The notes: generated from the sequence alone by a model not told the origin. DNA of 64,000 bases from Petrolisthes cinctipes (GCA_033782935.1 JAWQEG010000003.1:1314501-1378500); one strand, 5' to 3'. Positions 1 to 7,257 are shown, numbered from the stretch's first letter. Program-made: numbers and translations.

Positions 1-157
1 TGTAATTTGTGCTCTCTCCTCTAGCTGCCAGGGCCTGCCGCACCGGCAGTAGTTTCTTTTTTTGTTTCACCCTTCTGGTGACCACTAGGCTTAGCTAGTA
101 GTCATTCCCTCCATAGCTGGTAGTAGATATAGTAGGTGTCTATATCTTTATACTGAG
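1..157. other. Unassigned left edge, no gene seen
   Basis: This stretch lies outside the minus-strand gypsy remnant, whose recognisable coding similarity stops at about 158. I see no open frame with family resemblance and no repeat. If the two gypsy halves were separated by an inversion with breakpoints near 158 and 4097, this segment should continue the Tigger fragment that now ends at 4096. Read on the minus strand I could not recognise Tigger coding sequence here beyond a trivial few-residue resemblance, so the segment stays unassigned. Confidence 0.5.
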
Positions 158-875
158 AACCCTTCTAAAGTCTAGGCACATTCTTTTACTTGCATCTGGT
201 TTGTTAACAAGCACAATAGGTGATAACCACGCCGAACTTGAGGGTTCGATCACCCCTCGTTCTTCCATCTCACTTAACATTTTACCAATAGTTTCTTTTG
301 CGTGATCGGGATATCGATACATCGGGGATCTACAAAGGTTCGAATTTGATACTTCAATGTTGGCTGGTTCTCCTTCAATTTTTCCCAAGTTCTTTATCAC
401 CAAGCATAAACAATTTATCATGGTCTAGGACAACTTGTGTTAGCTGCCTTCTTTGTTCTTCATCAAGATGTTTCCAATTTTGTTTATTAATTAATATTTG
501 CAATCTTTCTTGTTTTGTACCTTGCTCTTTTACTTTATCATGGTGTGGCATTAATTCATTTGCTATTGTTACTACATTTACCGGGGATTTAAGCTCAATA
601 TTAATTGATGAATCATCCTCGATAAGTGCTACTATGGTATTTTTCTTTACCAACTTAGATATTTTGGTGGTATTATCTAGGGTGATGGGAACAGTTCCTT
701 CCGCATCTATCGTTACTAACAAAGGAGTAGTTTGTGATGAGCAATTTCTGTGGGGCCTAATCAGTAGTGTGGTACCCGGTGACTCTCTCACTTTCGTACG
801 TATGACCTTGGGTTGGTACGGTTCCAACATGACATTGTTCTTTACATGTATGTACCTTTCTTCGATTTCCATCAA
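158..875 (-). pseudogene. Ty3/gypsy pol remnant: protease-RT linker and N-terminal RT
   Basis: On the minus strand, 875-375 encodes a hydrophilic linker of the kind found between protease and reverse transcriptase in Ty3/gypsy pol. A shift of reading frame near 400 leads into 421-158, which encodes the start of the RT domain. Typical RT signatures are visible: the run GVIEPSSSAWLSPIVLV, then NKPDASKRMCLDFRR. These are the segments in front of the catalytic core of metavirid RTs. Similarity stops abruptly after the DFRR(V) codons at 158-160. No catalytic aspartates are present in this half. At least one frameshift (about 400), plus another upstream (about 875-925), show it is dead. The rest of an RT of the same kind lies in opposite orientation from 4097, beginning at the next expected residue. 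Confidence 0.85.
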
Positions 876-921
876 GAATTTGAGCTTTAGTATGCTCCTT
901 TATTTGTTGAATCGTTCGTTG

Positions 922-1107
922 TCACAACCGTATATGATTTACCTGATACGGTGCACCTCCCCAAATCATTTCCTTATCCTTACAATTCCAAATTAAGCTT
1001 GATTTACTTATTATCTCACAACCCAGCAAAATTTCCCTGTCCAAATATAAATCTGAAACTACAGTTACCCACTGACTACTTACTCCCTGATCTCCCACAT
1101 GGACTTC
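922..1107 (-). pseudogene. Ty3/gypsy protease C-terminal remnant
   Basis: The minus-strand frame from 1107 down to 922 encodes the C-terminal part of a retropepsin-like aspartic protease. The stretch DLYLDREILLGCEII matches the typical 'D-L-x(3)-x-x-LLG-x-D/E-x-I' end of gypsy proteases. The frame ends in a stop at about 922-924 and is out of frame with the linker that follows at 875. The upstream end is cut at 1107 by insertion of a P-like transposon. The 8-bp target TGGACTTC is present at 1100-1107 and again at 3471-3478, after which a few more codons of the same protease continue. The catalytic D-S/T-G motif is not in the window. Family assignment is from motif resemblance; the function is lost. 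Confidence 0.7.
1100..1107. repeat. Left 8-bp target-site duplication of the P-like element
   Basis: TGGACTTC at 1100-1107 is repeated exactly at 3471-3478, immediately outside the two inverted ends. Read on the minus strand, the gypsy protease frame runs from beyond 3478 through this octamer and on past 1099, consistent with one pre-insertion site. Confidence 0.8.
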
Positions 1108-1140
1108 CACGGTATAATGACTAGAGGGGTATGCGCATGG
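1108..1140 (+). repeat. Left terminal inverted repeat of the P-like element
   Basis: Starts CACGGTATAATGACTA and ends at the GCGCATGG around 1133-1140. It pairs with the complement of 3436-3470, allowing one 2-base gap and about three mismatches. Confidence 0.8.
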
Positions 1141-1176
1141 CGGATATTATTGGAACCGAGGGCTTTCTCAGACCCT

Positions 1177-1194
1177 GTTGTGACGTCACGTAGT
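1177..1194 (+). repeat. Subterminal inverted repeat, left copy
   Basis: GTTGTGACGTCACGTAGT is the exact reverse complement of 3360-3377. It contains the 8-bp palindrome TGACGTCA. In Drosophila P elements, short subterminal inverted repeats and adjacent transposase-binding sites occupy a comparable position; a similar role here is inference. Confidence 0.8.
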
Positions 1195-1297
1195 CAAGTA
1201 AACATCCTCGGTTGTACTGGTGTGGTAGATGTGATAGCTCTGCGTTTTTGACCCGTTTTTGCCTTAATTTATTTATATATTGACTCATTTGTGCCTT

Positions 1298-1375
1298 ATG
1301 GGGAAACCAAGAATATGTGCAGTATATGGCTGCACACCTGCCAAAACCAGCAATCTGAAATATCATAAATTCTCA
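1298..1375 (+). pseudogene. THAP zinc-finger N-terminus (first exon remnant of P-like transposase)
   Basis: An ATG at 1298 opens a frame of 26 residues reading MGKPRICAVYGC, then TPAKTSNLKYHKFS. This matches the start of THAP domains: a C-x(4)-C pair followed by a basic stretch and an H-x-F/FP motif. THAP domains bind DNA through a C2CH zinc and form the N-terminus of P-element transposases. The frame stays open to a stop at 1457-1459, but from about 1376 it reads the reverse strand of a LINE fragment, so the remaining THAP signature (the Trp and the C-x2-H pair) is missing. Beyond the LINE piece the bases AACAGGTAAGC (1794-1804) resemble a splice donor, as expected for the end of a first exon. 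The product is non-functional. Confidence 0.65.
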
Positions 1376-1797
1376 CGGGGAAGGGATGATTCAGATGGGT
1401 GGATGTCAGGAGGTCGTGCATACAGCTGGGTGTTGTTTTTTAGTGTTTGGATGGACTGATAAGTGATTTGAGTATGGATATGTTTCTGGAGACTGGTTCG
1501 GGGTGGGCAGTGTGTAAGAGATGATAGTATTTGTGTATGGTATCGTGTACTGGGTGTTGTTTTGATGTTCCTTGGCATGTGTGTGTGTGTGTGTGTTGTG
1601 CCATGTAGTGTAGTGGATGGTGTGGGTTTGTGGAGGCTGCAGCAAGTGTTTGTGTACCTCTCATGTCAAGATGATCTTTGATTTTGAGGACTTTGGTTTC
1701 ATAGTGTAGGTGGTCTGTAGGTGTGGTAGCTGTGCAGCCTGTGATTGTCTTTAGGGCTCTGTTCTGTATGGTTTGAAGGGTGTTGTGATACAACAGG
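1376..1797 (-). pseudogene. Internal fragment of a non-LTR retrotransposon (LINE) ORF2 C-terminal region
   Basis: On the minus strand, from about 1793, a frame reads LQTIQNRALKTITGC and later HLHYETKVLKIKDHLDMRG. This resembles the region just after the RT domain of Jockey/RTE-type LINEs common in arthropods. Near a CA/GT run (1578-1598) the coding similarity moves to another frame, ending with PPDIHPSESSLPREN at about 1376. The fragment lacks RT motifs, the LINE 3' end and a poly-A tail, and both ends are truncated. It interrupts the THAP exon of the P-like element. Because there is no 3' terminus, ordinary target-primed insertion does not explain it simply; a later deletion or capture during repair is possible. 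Confidence 0.7.
1578..1598. repeat. GT microsatellite
   Basis: A short (GT)n tract inside the LINE fragment. It coincides with the point where the LINE coding similarity changes frame, suggesting slippage. Confidence 0.8.
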
Positions 1798-1964
1798 TAA
1801 GCTTACATGGTAGCTTATAGTGTTCCTCTGTGATAGAATATACAGTACATGTGATATAATGTACCACTGATAGGCTACTTTATATATTTATTTTACTATA
1901 TATTACTTTTTTTTTACATAGGAAAAAATATTTTACATAGGATAAGCTCTTTAATTTACACAAC

Positions 1965-2380
1965 ATGTGATATTCTATACCTCGCATAGTCAATTGTAAG
2001 TTTAGTGCAACTCTGTGTGTGAAAAGAACATAATATATATAATTTTGTAATCCTATATTTTATACCTTGAGTAGTCAATTGTAACTTTAGTAAAGCTCAT
2101 TATGTGTCCAAAAAAGTTAATATTTAATTTTGTAATACTATACAGTATTTTATACCTTGTAGTCAATTGTAACTTTAGTACAACTCTGTGTCCAAAGAAG
2201 TTATAATATATATTTTTGTAATACTAATATAGAGAAGTCAAGTGTAACTTTAGTACCGTACAACTCTGTGTCCAAAGAAGTTAGTATATAATTTTGTGAT
2301 ACTTTATTTTACACCTTGAGTACTTGATATTAACTATATTACCTCCAAATAAGTTATTATATATATAATTTTGTAATACA

Positions 2381-2381
<1 letters not shown>
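1965..2381. repeat. Degenerate minisatellite, about five units of 75-90 bp
   Basis: The phrase GTCAATTGTAACTTTAGTA recurs in diverged form at about 1990, 2073, 2162, 2237 and 2322. Each time it is followed by a CTCTGTGTCCAAAGAAGTTA-like stretch and an AT-rich TTTTGTAATACTATA-like spacer. Unit spacing is 83, 89, 75 and about 85 bp. It lies within the P-like element and runs into a long TA tract. Confidence 0.7.

Positions 2382-2435
<54 letters not shown>
2382..2435. repeat. (TA)n microsatellite
   Basis: About 27 uninterrupted TA dinucleotides. The spurious Tyr-Ile repeat frame on the minus strand here is not a gene. Confidence 0.9.
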
Positions 2436-2439
<4 letters not shown>

Positions 2440-2923
2440 TATGACTGCTATATTATGAGAATAAAATGTAATTTCAGCCTTTGTTACATCCTTTTCCAAT
2501 ACTTTAATAAACGGTTTGAAAAGAAAATAATATGCTATTTCTTATAATATGGATTAGAGAGAAAACATGAAATGCCATAATAACTTGGGTGGAGAAGGCT
2601 ACAGGATTTTTTATTAAAAGAAATACTTAGAGGTGGTTTGCTCACTAGCATAGGATGGGAGATGATGTAGTAGCCTAGCCTATACCCAAAAGGGTGTCAG
2701 TGTGAAGTAGAAGTTAGTTAGGGAGATCATTATTAATTTTAGATTTTGATGTAAAAATCTAGAAGAGGAAATACTATGTACCTACCCAAATTTATGAGAT
2801 CAACAGAAAAATAAAGGTAATAAATAAATGAATTGTTAAGCTTTGCAGACTTCTTTTGCAGCCCATTCCAGCAGAACCCTGGGCTGATAGCAGTATAGCA
2901 ACATTAATTACTGTATTAGCATA
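2436..2923. other. Unassigned interior of the P-like element
   Basis: AT-rich sequence without a credible open frame. I see no motif resembling P transposase, so any transposase exons appear deleted or unrecognisably decayed. Confidence 0.5.
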
Positions 2924-3132
2924 AAGGCCTCCATAGATTATCAATCATGCCTATACAAACTGGGTGGTTGTGCAGGCATAAACGTCGTGTGTGGGTGTGA
3001 TTGATGGTTTGCGCAAATGACTGAACCATATCTAACAAGCTCTTTGGTCAATCACACGTGTGTGGCAAATTTAAATGATTGCACAGTCACCTAGTTTGCG
3101 CAGACATGAATGATAGTCTATGGAGGCCTTAA
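2924..3132. mobile_element. Short MITE with about 40-bp terminal inverted repeats
   Basis: The left end reads AAGGCCTCCATAGATTATCA and continues ATCATGCCTATACAAACTGG. The complement of the right end reads AAGGCCTCCATAGACTATCA and continues TTCATGTCTGCGCAAACTAG. The 209-bp element has no coding capacity and is flanked by TA-rich bases compatible with a TA or TAA target duplication. The interior also tends to fold back (GTGTGATTGATGG against a CCAATCACAC-like arm). It lies inside the P-like element and is a later insertion. The superfamily cannot be decided. Confidence 0.7.
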
Positions 3133-3359
3133 TAAAGTTGACGAATCCACTACCACTGTCCGTGACCCACATCTATCTGCTGACATTGTCCCTAATATTT
3201 CCTTACGAATTCAATGTGTCGGTATGAAATGCCAAACTTAAATAATAAGTCACTATATATCTTCAACTCCTACCTACTAATGGCGAGAAGGATGTCTTAT
3301 AATTACTTATTTATCATTTATTGGGCAGAGAGACTACCGAGCACAGAGATAGTAACTTT
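3133..3359. other. Unassigned right interior of the P-like element
   Basis: No recognisable coding sequence. A 96-residue frame starting at 3214 has no family resemblance and runs straight through the right terminal repeat, so it is not annotated. Confidence 0.5.
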
Positions 3360-3377
3360 ACTACGTGACGTCACAAC
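3360..3377 (-). repeat. Subterminal inverted repeat, right copy
   Basis: Perfect 18-bp inverse of 1177-1194, lying 93 bp inside the right end. The sequence between it and the terminal repeat is not recognisably shared with the left side, so the two blocks appear to have been kept separately. Confidence 0.8.
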
Positions 3378-3435
3378 CCATCTATGTTTTGAGCGTTTTA
3401 GAAGACTTCCCTCTCGGGCAATGATTTTAAGGCTC

Positions 3436-3470
3436 CCATGCGTATACCTCTCTATAGTCATTATACCTTG
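3436..3470 (-). repeat. Right terminal inverted repeat of the P-like element
   Basis: The complement starts CAAGGTATAATGACTA and runs to CGCATGG. It mirrors 1108-1140 and is two bases longer. Confidence 0.8.
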
Positions 3471-3478
3471 TGGACTTC
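3471..3478. repeat. Right 8-bp target-site duplication of the P-like element
   Basis: This is an exact copy of 1100-1107 abutting the right end of the transposon. Bases 3479 to about 3490 beyond it resemble a few more codons of the interrupted gypsy protease on the minus strand, before a Tigger-like 5' end begins. Confidence 0.8.
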
Positions 3479-3490
3479 AATCTGCACCAT
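3479..3490 (-). pseudogene. Residual gypsy protease codons beyond the P-like element
   Basis: Immediately outside the right target duplication the minus strand reads in frame with the protease remnant at 1107-922, adding V-Q-I before the shared octamer. The piece is only a few codons long; a Tigger-like 5' end follows. It supports the view that the P-like element inserted into the gypsy copy. Confidence 0.5.
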
Positions 3491-4096
3491 ACCTAGTACC
3501 TTAACGAACGTTCACACAACGAAATTTCGCTACAACGAAGGTTTTACTTTAGTACCATTTGCTCGCATAACGAACACCAAAATCGCTATAACGATTTTTT
3601 TTTTACCGAGTTTGAAAACCCTGCCGCATCACGCAAGACGACAGTCTGTCAAGTATAGCAGCGCCTCTATTGGAAAAAATGCGAATCACTCGCTCATGCA
3701 CGCTCACTCCCGCTCTACAGTTCAAAACAACAACAGTGTCTCTCTCGTGCAGTAAAAGTAACTTTCGCTCATCATGCCACCCAAATGCCCTGCAACCAGC
3801 CCTGCAATGTCGCCTAGTGCTACAAAGAAGACAAGAAAGTGCCCTACTCTGGAAGTGAAACTGGATATTATTCATAGGCACGAGAGAGGGGAGAAAACAA
3901 ATAGTATTGCTCGTCATCATGGCCTGGCTCCATCGACTGTCTCTACTATTTTCAAGGCAGCAGACTCCATCAAGAAGGCTGGGGAGACTGTAACTTCTCT
4001 GCAAGCCAAAAGGACTACCCGAACTCGTGACCCTGCATTTGATAAGATGGAAACGCTTCTGGAGATGTGGATAAACGACCAGGTATGTCGCCGTAT
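3491..4096 (+). mobile_element. 5' part of a Tigger/pogo-type DNA transposon
   Basis: The leader at 3491-3773 carries repeated AACGAA/TAACGA motifs and a CGAAATTTCG palindrome (3519-3528), typical of the repetitive subterminal ends of Tigger-like elements. An open frame begins at 3774 with a CENP-B-type DNA-binding N-terminus. The element stops abruptly at 4096, where plus-strand gypsy RT sequence begins. The second half (DDE transposase domain) and the right terminal repeat are absent. Exact 5' end and TA target duplication are uncertain; several TA dinucleotides lie at 3491-3502. Confidence 0.7.
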
Positions 4097-4097
4097 G
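3774..4097 (+). pseudogene. Truncated Tigger transposase, CENP-B-like N-terminal helix-turn-helix
   Basis: The frame starts MPPK at 3774. Residues 1-24 are Pro/Ser/Lys-rich. Residues 25-70 (TLEVKLDIIHRHERGEKT, then SIARHHGLAPSTVSTIFK) match the first CENP-B/pogo HTH: a 'L-x-x-K-L-x-I-I' helix, a Gly-Glu turn, then an 'I-A-x-x-x-G-L-x-x-S-T-V-x-x-I' recognition helix. Residues 90-103 (DKMETLLEMWINDQ) lead toward the second, CENP-B-specific HTH, which is missing. The frame runs on to 4110-4112, but from 4097 it overlaps gypsy RT in another frame. A CAG|GTATGT string at 4080-4088 looks like a splice donor and may be chance. This protein family binds its transposon ends; CENP-B is a domesticated relative. 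Confidence 0.8.
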
Positions 4098-5125
4098 TTA
4101 ATGAGCACCTAACGGTAGATGTTTTTCTACTACCTAGGTTGGATGATTTAGTGGGACATGCAGCCGGGCATCAGTTTTATGTGACCTTAGATTTAAAAGA
4201 TGCATACTTCCAAATTGAATTAAATGAGAAAAGTCGGAACTTAACTACCTTTACGGATGGGGTATCATTGTACCGTTTCCGAAGGTTACCCTTTGGACTG
4301 AGTTGTGAACCAGCCATCTTTTCTCGTAAAATGGCTGAATTATTATCACCAATATTACGTGAGGGATGGGTTAAAAATTATTTAGATGATGTTATTATAT
4401 GGGCTGATGATTTTTCACAATTAATTCAACGCCTTGGGAAATTATTTCAATTATTCAGTGAACAGGGTGTAAAGCTAAACCTAACCAAGTGTGATTTTGT
4501 CAAAAGAGAAGTAAAGTTTCTGGGACATAAGGTATCTAGGAATGGTAGTTTGCCAGATCCTAAGAATTTGGGGGCAATAAGTAAACAGTTACCACCTAGG
4601 AATGTGAAGGAAGTCAGGCGTTTCATCGGAATGTGTGGATTTTACCGGAGCTTTGTACCAAATTTTTCCAAAATTTCCACACCATTAACAAATCTTACGA
4701 GGGCTAACACTGTTTTTCCATGGAATGATAGGTGTCAGGAAACCTTCGATAAACTAAAGGAAAAATTAATGACACCTCCTATTTTTGCTAAATATCAACC
4801 AGAATTACCTCTAGTATTAGTCACAGATGCTAGTGACGAGTATGTAGGAGCGGTCTTACATCAGGTACAAGTAGACCAGACAGTCCGACCGTTAGGTTAC
4901 TTCTCCAAGAAACTTAATTCTTGTGAAAAAAGGTATAGTGTCACTGATAAGAAAGCAATGGCAGTGGTATTGGCGTGTCTTCATTATCACCATTATTTGT
5001 GGGGAACAACATTTATAATACAAACAGACCATCAACCACTAACAAATATTTTCCGACGAAGAACAAAGTCACCAAGAGTTACAAGATGGATGTTAGAAAT
5101 GAGGGAATATAATTACCAGATATAA
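4097..5125 (+). pseudogene. Ty3/gypsy pol: RT core and RNase H
   Basis: An open frame from 4067 to the TAA at 5123-5125 (352 codons); gypsy similarity starts at codon 11 (4097). Counting from 4067, the RT palm shows TLDLKDAY with the first catalytic Asp at 42, FGLSCEPAIF at 76-85, and the catalytic YLDD at 105-108, followed by GHKVS (153-157) and the thumb. RNase H runs from about 245: TDAS with its catalytic Asp at 254, and TDHQPL with Asp 321. At the position of the second acidic residue the sequence is TDKKAMAVV, with Lys 296 where a Glu is usual, so RNase H activity is probably lost. The frame ends in one in-frame TAA, and the next frame continues in register. Upstream RT motifs are absent on this strand but lie inverted at 158-420. 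Confidence 0.9.
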
Positions 5126-5731
5126 TATGTGAAAGGGAAAGACAACGTCGTGGCAGACCAATTATCTAGACCAGTACGGGTAATATTACGCCCACCGGTA
5201 TTCACATGGTTGGGGTTAACAAAGGAAGCATTTATGCAGGCACAAAGAAATGATGCCACATGGAATGAATTGATAGAATATTTTGAGGGAGGTCAAGTGC
5301 CCAGGCGGAAAATAGCCCGAGCCACTTTCGACGAATTCGAATTAAATGAGGGAATCCTACATTATGTTAAAACTTTTGTAGATGATAGTTACTATCATAC
5401 TGTGATAGTACCTAAAACATTAGTAAAGGTAGCACTAGAACTAGCTCATGATCAGTCAGGACATTTTGGACAATATAAAACTATTAAGAAAGCGGAAGAG
5501 CTATATTATTGGCCAACATTACGGTCTGCTGTAGTCAAATATATTAAACAATGTCTTAATTACCAGCAATTTAAGTATAATAAGGGTCTTTCCCAACAAT
5601 ATAAAGAATTACCACCAATAATACAACCCTTAGAAATAATTGCCATAGATTTGACTGACATGACTTCTGGAGCAGATGGTAACAGATATATTCTAACCAT
5701 CATAGATCATTTTTCAAGATACACAAAGTAA
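5126..5731 (+). pseudogene. Ty3/gypsy pol: end of RNase H and integrase N-terminus
   Basis: Continues in the same reading frame as the RT-RNase H segment, directly after the stop at 5123-5125. The first codons (VKGKDNVVADQLSRP) are the classic end of gypsy RNase H. Numbering from 5129, the integrase zinc-binding HHCC module is visible: His 107 and His 112 in AHDQSGHFG and Cys 142 in QCLNYQQF. The fourth ligand is Tyr 145 instead of Cys. The catalytic core begins with IAIDLTDMTSG (Asp 174, first of the D-D-E triad) and GNRYILTIIDHFSRYTK. A stop follows at 5729-5731. The inactivating stop, the changed zinc ligand and the truncation mark this as a dead copy. Confidence 0.85.
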
Positions 5732-5803
5732 ACACGCCAAGGGATTTGTTGTTAGGCTCACCCAGTTTGTTACAGACTTTGCCAGCCCTAGATCGTTGCT
5801 GTG
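5732..5803 (+). pseudogene. Frameshifted gypsy integrase core fragment
   Basis: In a different frame the sequence reads KHAKGFVVRLTQFVTDFA followed by SPRSLLC. This resembles the gypsy integrase segment leading to the second catalytic residue, but the usual residues between the two segments are shortened and the expected Asp-Asn/Gln-Gly-x-Glu-Phe is not present. Gypsy similarity stops at about 5803. Confidence 0.55.
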
Positions 5804-5994
5804 TGAGGGATGGAACAACTATTCTCCACGCCTTGTCATTCCCAGTCCAACTCAACCGCCACCTGATCCTAATCAGCACTGCTTCCCCGTCACGAAACCT
5901 AACCAGTGTTGCCCAACTTGGAACTGCACGGGTTGCGAAGATGATGCTGGTGATGACAGTGTATACCTAGTATTGAGAACAGGGAGTACGGGGA

Positions 5995-6026
<32 letters not shown>

Positions 6027-6056
6027 CCAGAACCACATCCAACACTACGGAAGTAA
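5796..6056 (+). pseudogene. Cysteine-rich coding remnant, possible VWC-like exon
   Basis: A frame continuing from the decayed integrase encodes a Pro-rich, Cys-rich segment with IPSPTQPPPDPNQHCF, PVTKPNQCCPTWNCTGC and an acidic EDDAGDD tail. It is followed by a Thr/Ala-rich low-complexity end encoded by CAA/CAG repeats, stopping at 6054-6056. The CC-P-x-W-x-C-x-x-C pattern recalls the C-terminal half of von Willebrand type C-like modules in arthropod secreted proteins. No signal peptide or start is associated with it, and no clear splice acceptor or donor frames it. It may be a captured host exon fragment or part of another element. Identity is weakly supported. Confidence 0.3.
5995..6032. 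repeat. CAA/CAG low-complexity tract
   Basis: Imperfect trinucleotide repeat mixing ACAACA and CAGCAG units; it encodes the Thr/Ala run at the end of the cysteine-rich frame. Confidence 0.85.
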
Positions 6057-6154
6057 TCAATATTCCTAGTATCATCAACAATACCAGGTTCGTGGGGGTG
6101 GAATGTGAAGGACTAGTAACAATATGAGGAGGATATGGAACTTCCTCCACTTCA

Positions 6155-6180
6155 TATATAGACGACCTCCCAGAAGACTT
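6155..6180. repeat. Short imperfect palindrome
   Basis: ACCTCCCAGAAGACTTCTGG and the following AGGA form a near-perfect inverted repeat (CTCCcAGAAG against CTTCTgGAG). No transposon context is visible. Confidence 0.5.
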
Positions 6181-6233
6181 CTGGAGGAAATATGGAAAAG
6201 AAAAAGAAAACTTTTACCAAAAGGGAAGTTAGG

Positions 6234-6395
6234 AAATAACCAAATGATAGGAAAAATTGTGATAAATGAATATATTGAAAATTAGAAAATAACCCAAATA
6301 ATGGGAAATAAATGTGATAAATTAATATATTAAAAATTAGAGAATAAACCAAATAATGGAAAATAATTGTGATAAATGAAAATAGGGAAAAAGTT
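6234..6395. repeat. AT-rich tandem repeat, about three units of 54-55 bp
   Basis: AAATAACCAAATGATAGGAA recurs in diverged form at about 6234, 6288 and 6342, each followed by TTGTGATAAAT(G/T)AA and, in the first two units, TATATT. There is no coding potential. Confidence 0.75.
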
Positions 6396-6972
6396 GAAAA
6401 GTCAAAGTTGGAAAATTTTATGGTTCCCTATGTTCTGAAGTCAAAAGGGCACAATTCATCAATACAGCTAGGAAACCAGCTCATATATTTTTTTTTGTGT
6501 GTGGATTTGTGGGTGTTAAGTGACACTTAGTTTTAATGAGAAGAGGAGGTGATGGTGGGGAGTAGAATTATACCCTCCATTTCCATAGGGCTCTTCCAGG
6601 ATACAGTCAGGACCTTCGTCAGGGCCCCTGTATCACTTGCTGCATTCCGGGTTATCATACCTTGCAGAGACTGAGGTTTGAATGGAGGAGTGAATGAAAA
6701 AGAATGGATGAATAGAATGTAAGAAAATTCAGATCATGCTTGGGATAATCGCGGGTGGGTATAGTGACGGTAGAACCTTATTGAAGTTCTCCCAGGGTTA
6801 AGAACTTGACAGAGGATTCTGAATGGGACGATGTGTCAATAATATCTATTGTATTTTAATATGTGAGGTAGGATAGAGAATTCTTTCCTGCGGGAAAGAA
6901 ATACAGTCTAAAGACTGAAGGAAAAAAAGTTGGCAATGTATCAACACTGACTAACCAGTTTGGATGAATAGT
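6396..6972. other. Unassigned, no gene or repeat recognised
   Basis: Sequence without credible open frames. The minus-strand frame at 6856-7128 and plus-strand frame at 6964-7176 are short, have no family resemblance and overlap an inverted repeat. Confidence 0.5.
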
Positions 6973-7187
6973 GTTGTAGTGAATCAAGCAAGCATTCTCA
7001 CACTGCGCTTCTCGACCCCCACTTGGCCCAGCCGTTTTCCCGCCTTCACACACCTTCACACACAGGTGCTTGGCTTCCCGCTTCCAGTCAGTTACCTGCT
7101 GGCTCCCGACACGCGAACACCTCTCCACTCCCTTCGCTACTCTGAGCCAAACTCACTCACACACCACCTTGCTTGATTCACCACAAC
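6973..7187. repeat. Element with 20-bp inverted ends
   Basis: GTTGTAGTGAATCAAGCAAG at 6973-6992 is matched on the complement of 7168-7187 with one mismatch (GTTGTGGTGAATCAAGCAAG). The 215-bp unit is C-rich in its interior and non-coding. No target duplication is obvious, so whether it is a MITE or a simple inverted duplication is open. Confidence 0.6.
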
Positions 7188-7257
7188 CTGTTACCCAAGT
7201 GTTACCTACCAATAAACTACCTTGTACTGCACAGTGAGTCTTCAATCATCCTGGGTG

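Larger units (their letters stand above)
1108..3470. mobile_element. P-superfamily (THAP) DNA transposon, non-autonomous, with nested insertions
   Basis: The element is bounded by an 8-bp direct repeat TGGACTTC (1100-1107 and 3471-3478). Its ends are inverted: CACGGTATAATGACTA at 1108 and CAAGGTATAATGACTA on the complement of 3470, extending to about 33-35 bp with a 2-base gap and few mismatches. A perfect 18-bp subterminal inverted repeat lies 69 bp from the left end and 93 bp from the right end. A THAP zinc-finger start is encoded 190 bp from the left end. P elements of Drosophila are known for 8-bp target duplications, 31-bp terminal repeats, short subterminal inverted repeats and a THAP DNA-binding domain, so the set fits this superfamily. 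No transposase catalytic region is present. About 425 bp of LINE sequence, a minisatellite, a TA tract and a 209-bp MITE lie inside. The insertion is into the gypsy protease remnant, so it post-dates that element. Confidence 0.82.

Noticed and set aside
1..157. Continuation of the Tigger transposase predicted by the inversion model
   Set aside because: I could not recognise Tigger coding sequence on the minus strand here, so it is recorded as a prediction, not a feature.
298..996. Plus-strand 232-codon frame
   Set aside because: It is the antisense shadow of the minus-strand gypsy pol remnant; it has no family resemblance of its own.
1376..1459. Extension of the THAP frame to its stop at 1457
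   Set aside because: These codons are the reverse strand of the LINE fragment and lack the remaining THAP residues.
2281..2499. Minus-strand 72-codon frame
   Set aside because: Largely Tyr-Ile repeats from the TA microsatellite.
3603..4004. Minus-strand 133-codon frame
   Set aside because: Overlaps the Tigger leader and HTH coding region antisense; no recognisable domain.
5899..6352. Minus-strand small frames (5899-6150 and 6152-6352)
   Set aside because: Antisense of the CAA/CAG tract and of AT-rich tandem repeats; low-complexity translations.
6856..7176. Overlapping frames on both strands (90 and 70 codons)
   Set aside because: Short, no homology signal, and they overlap an inverted-repeat element.
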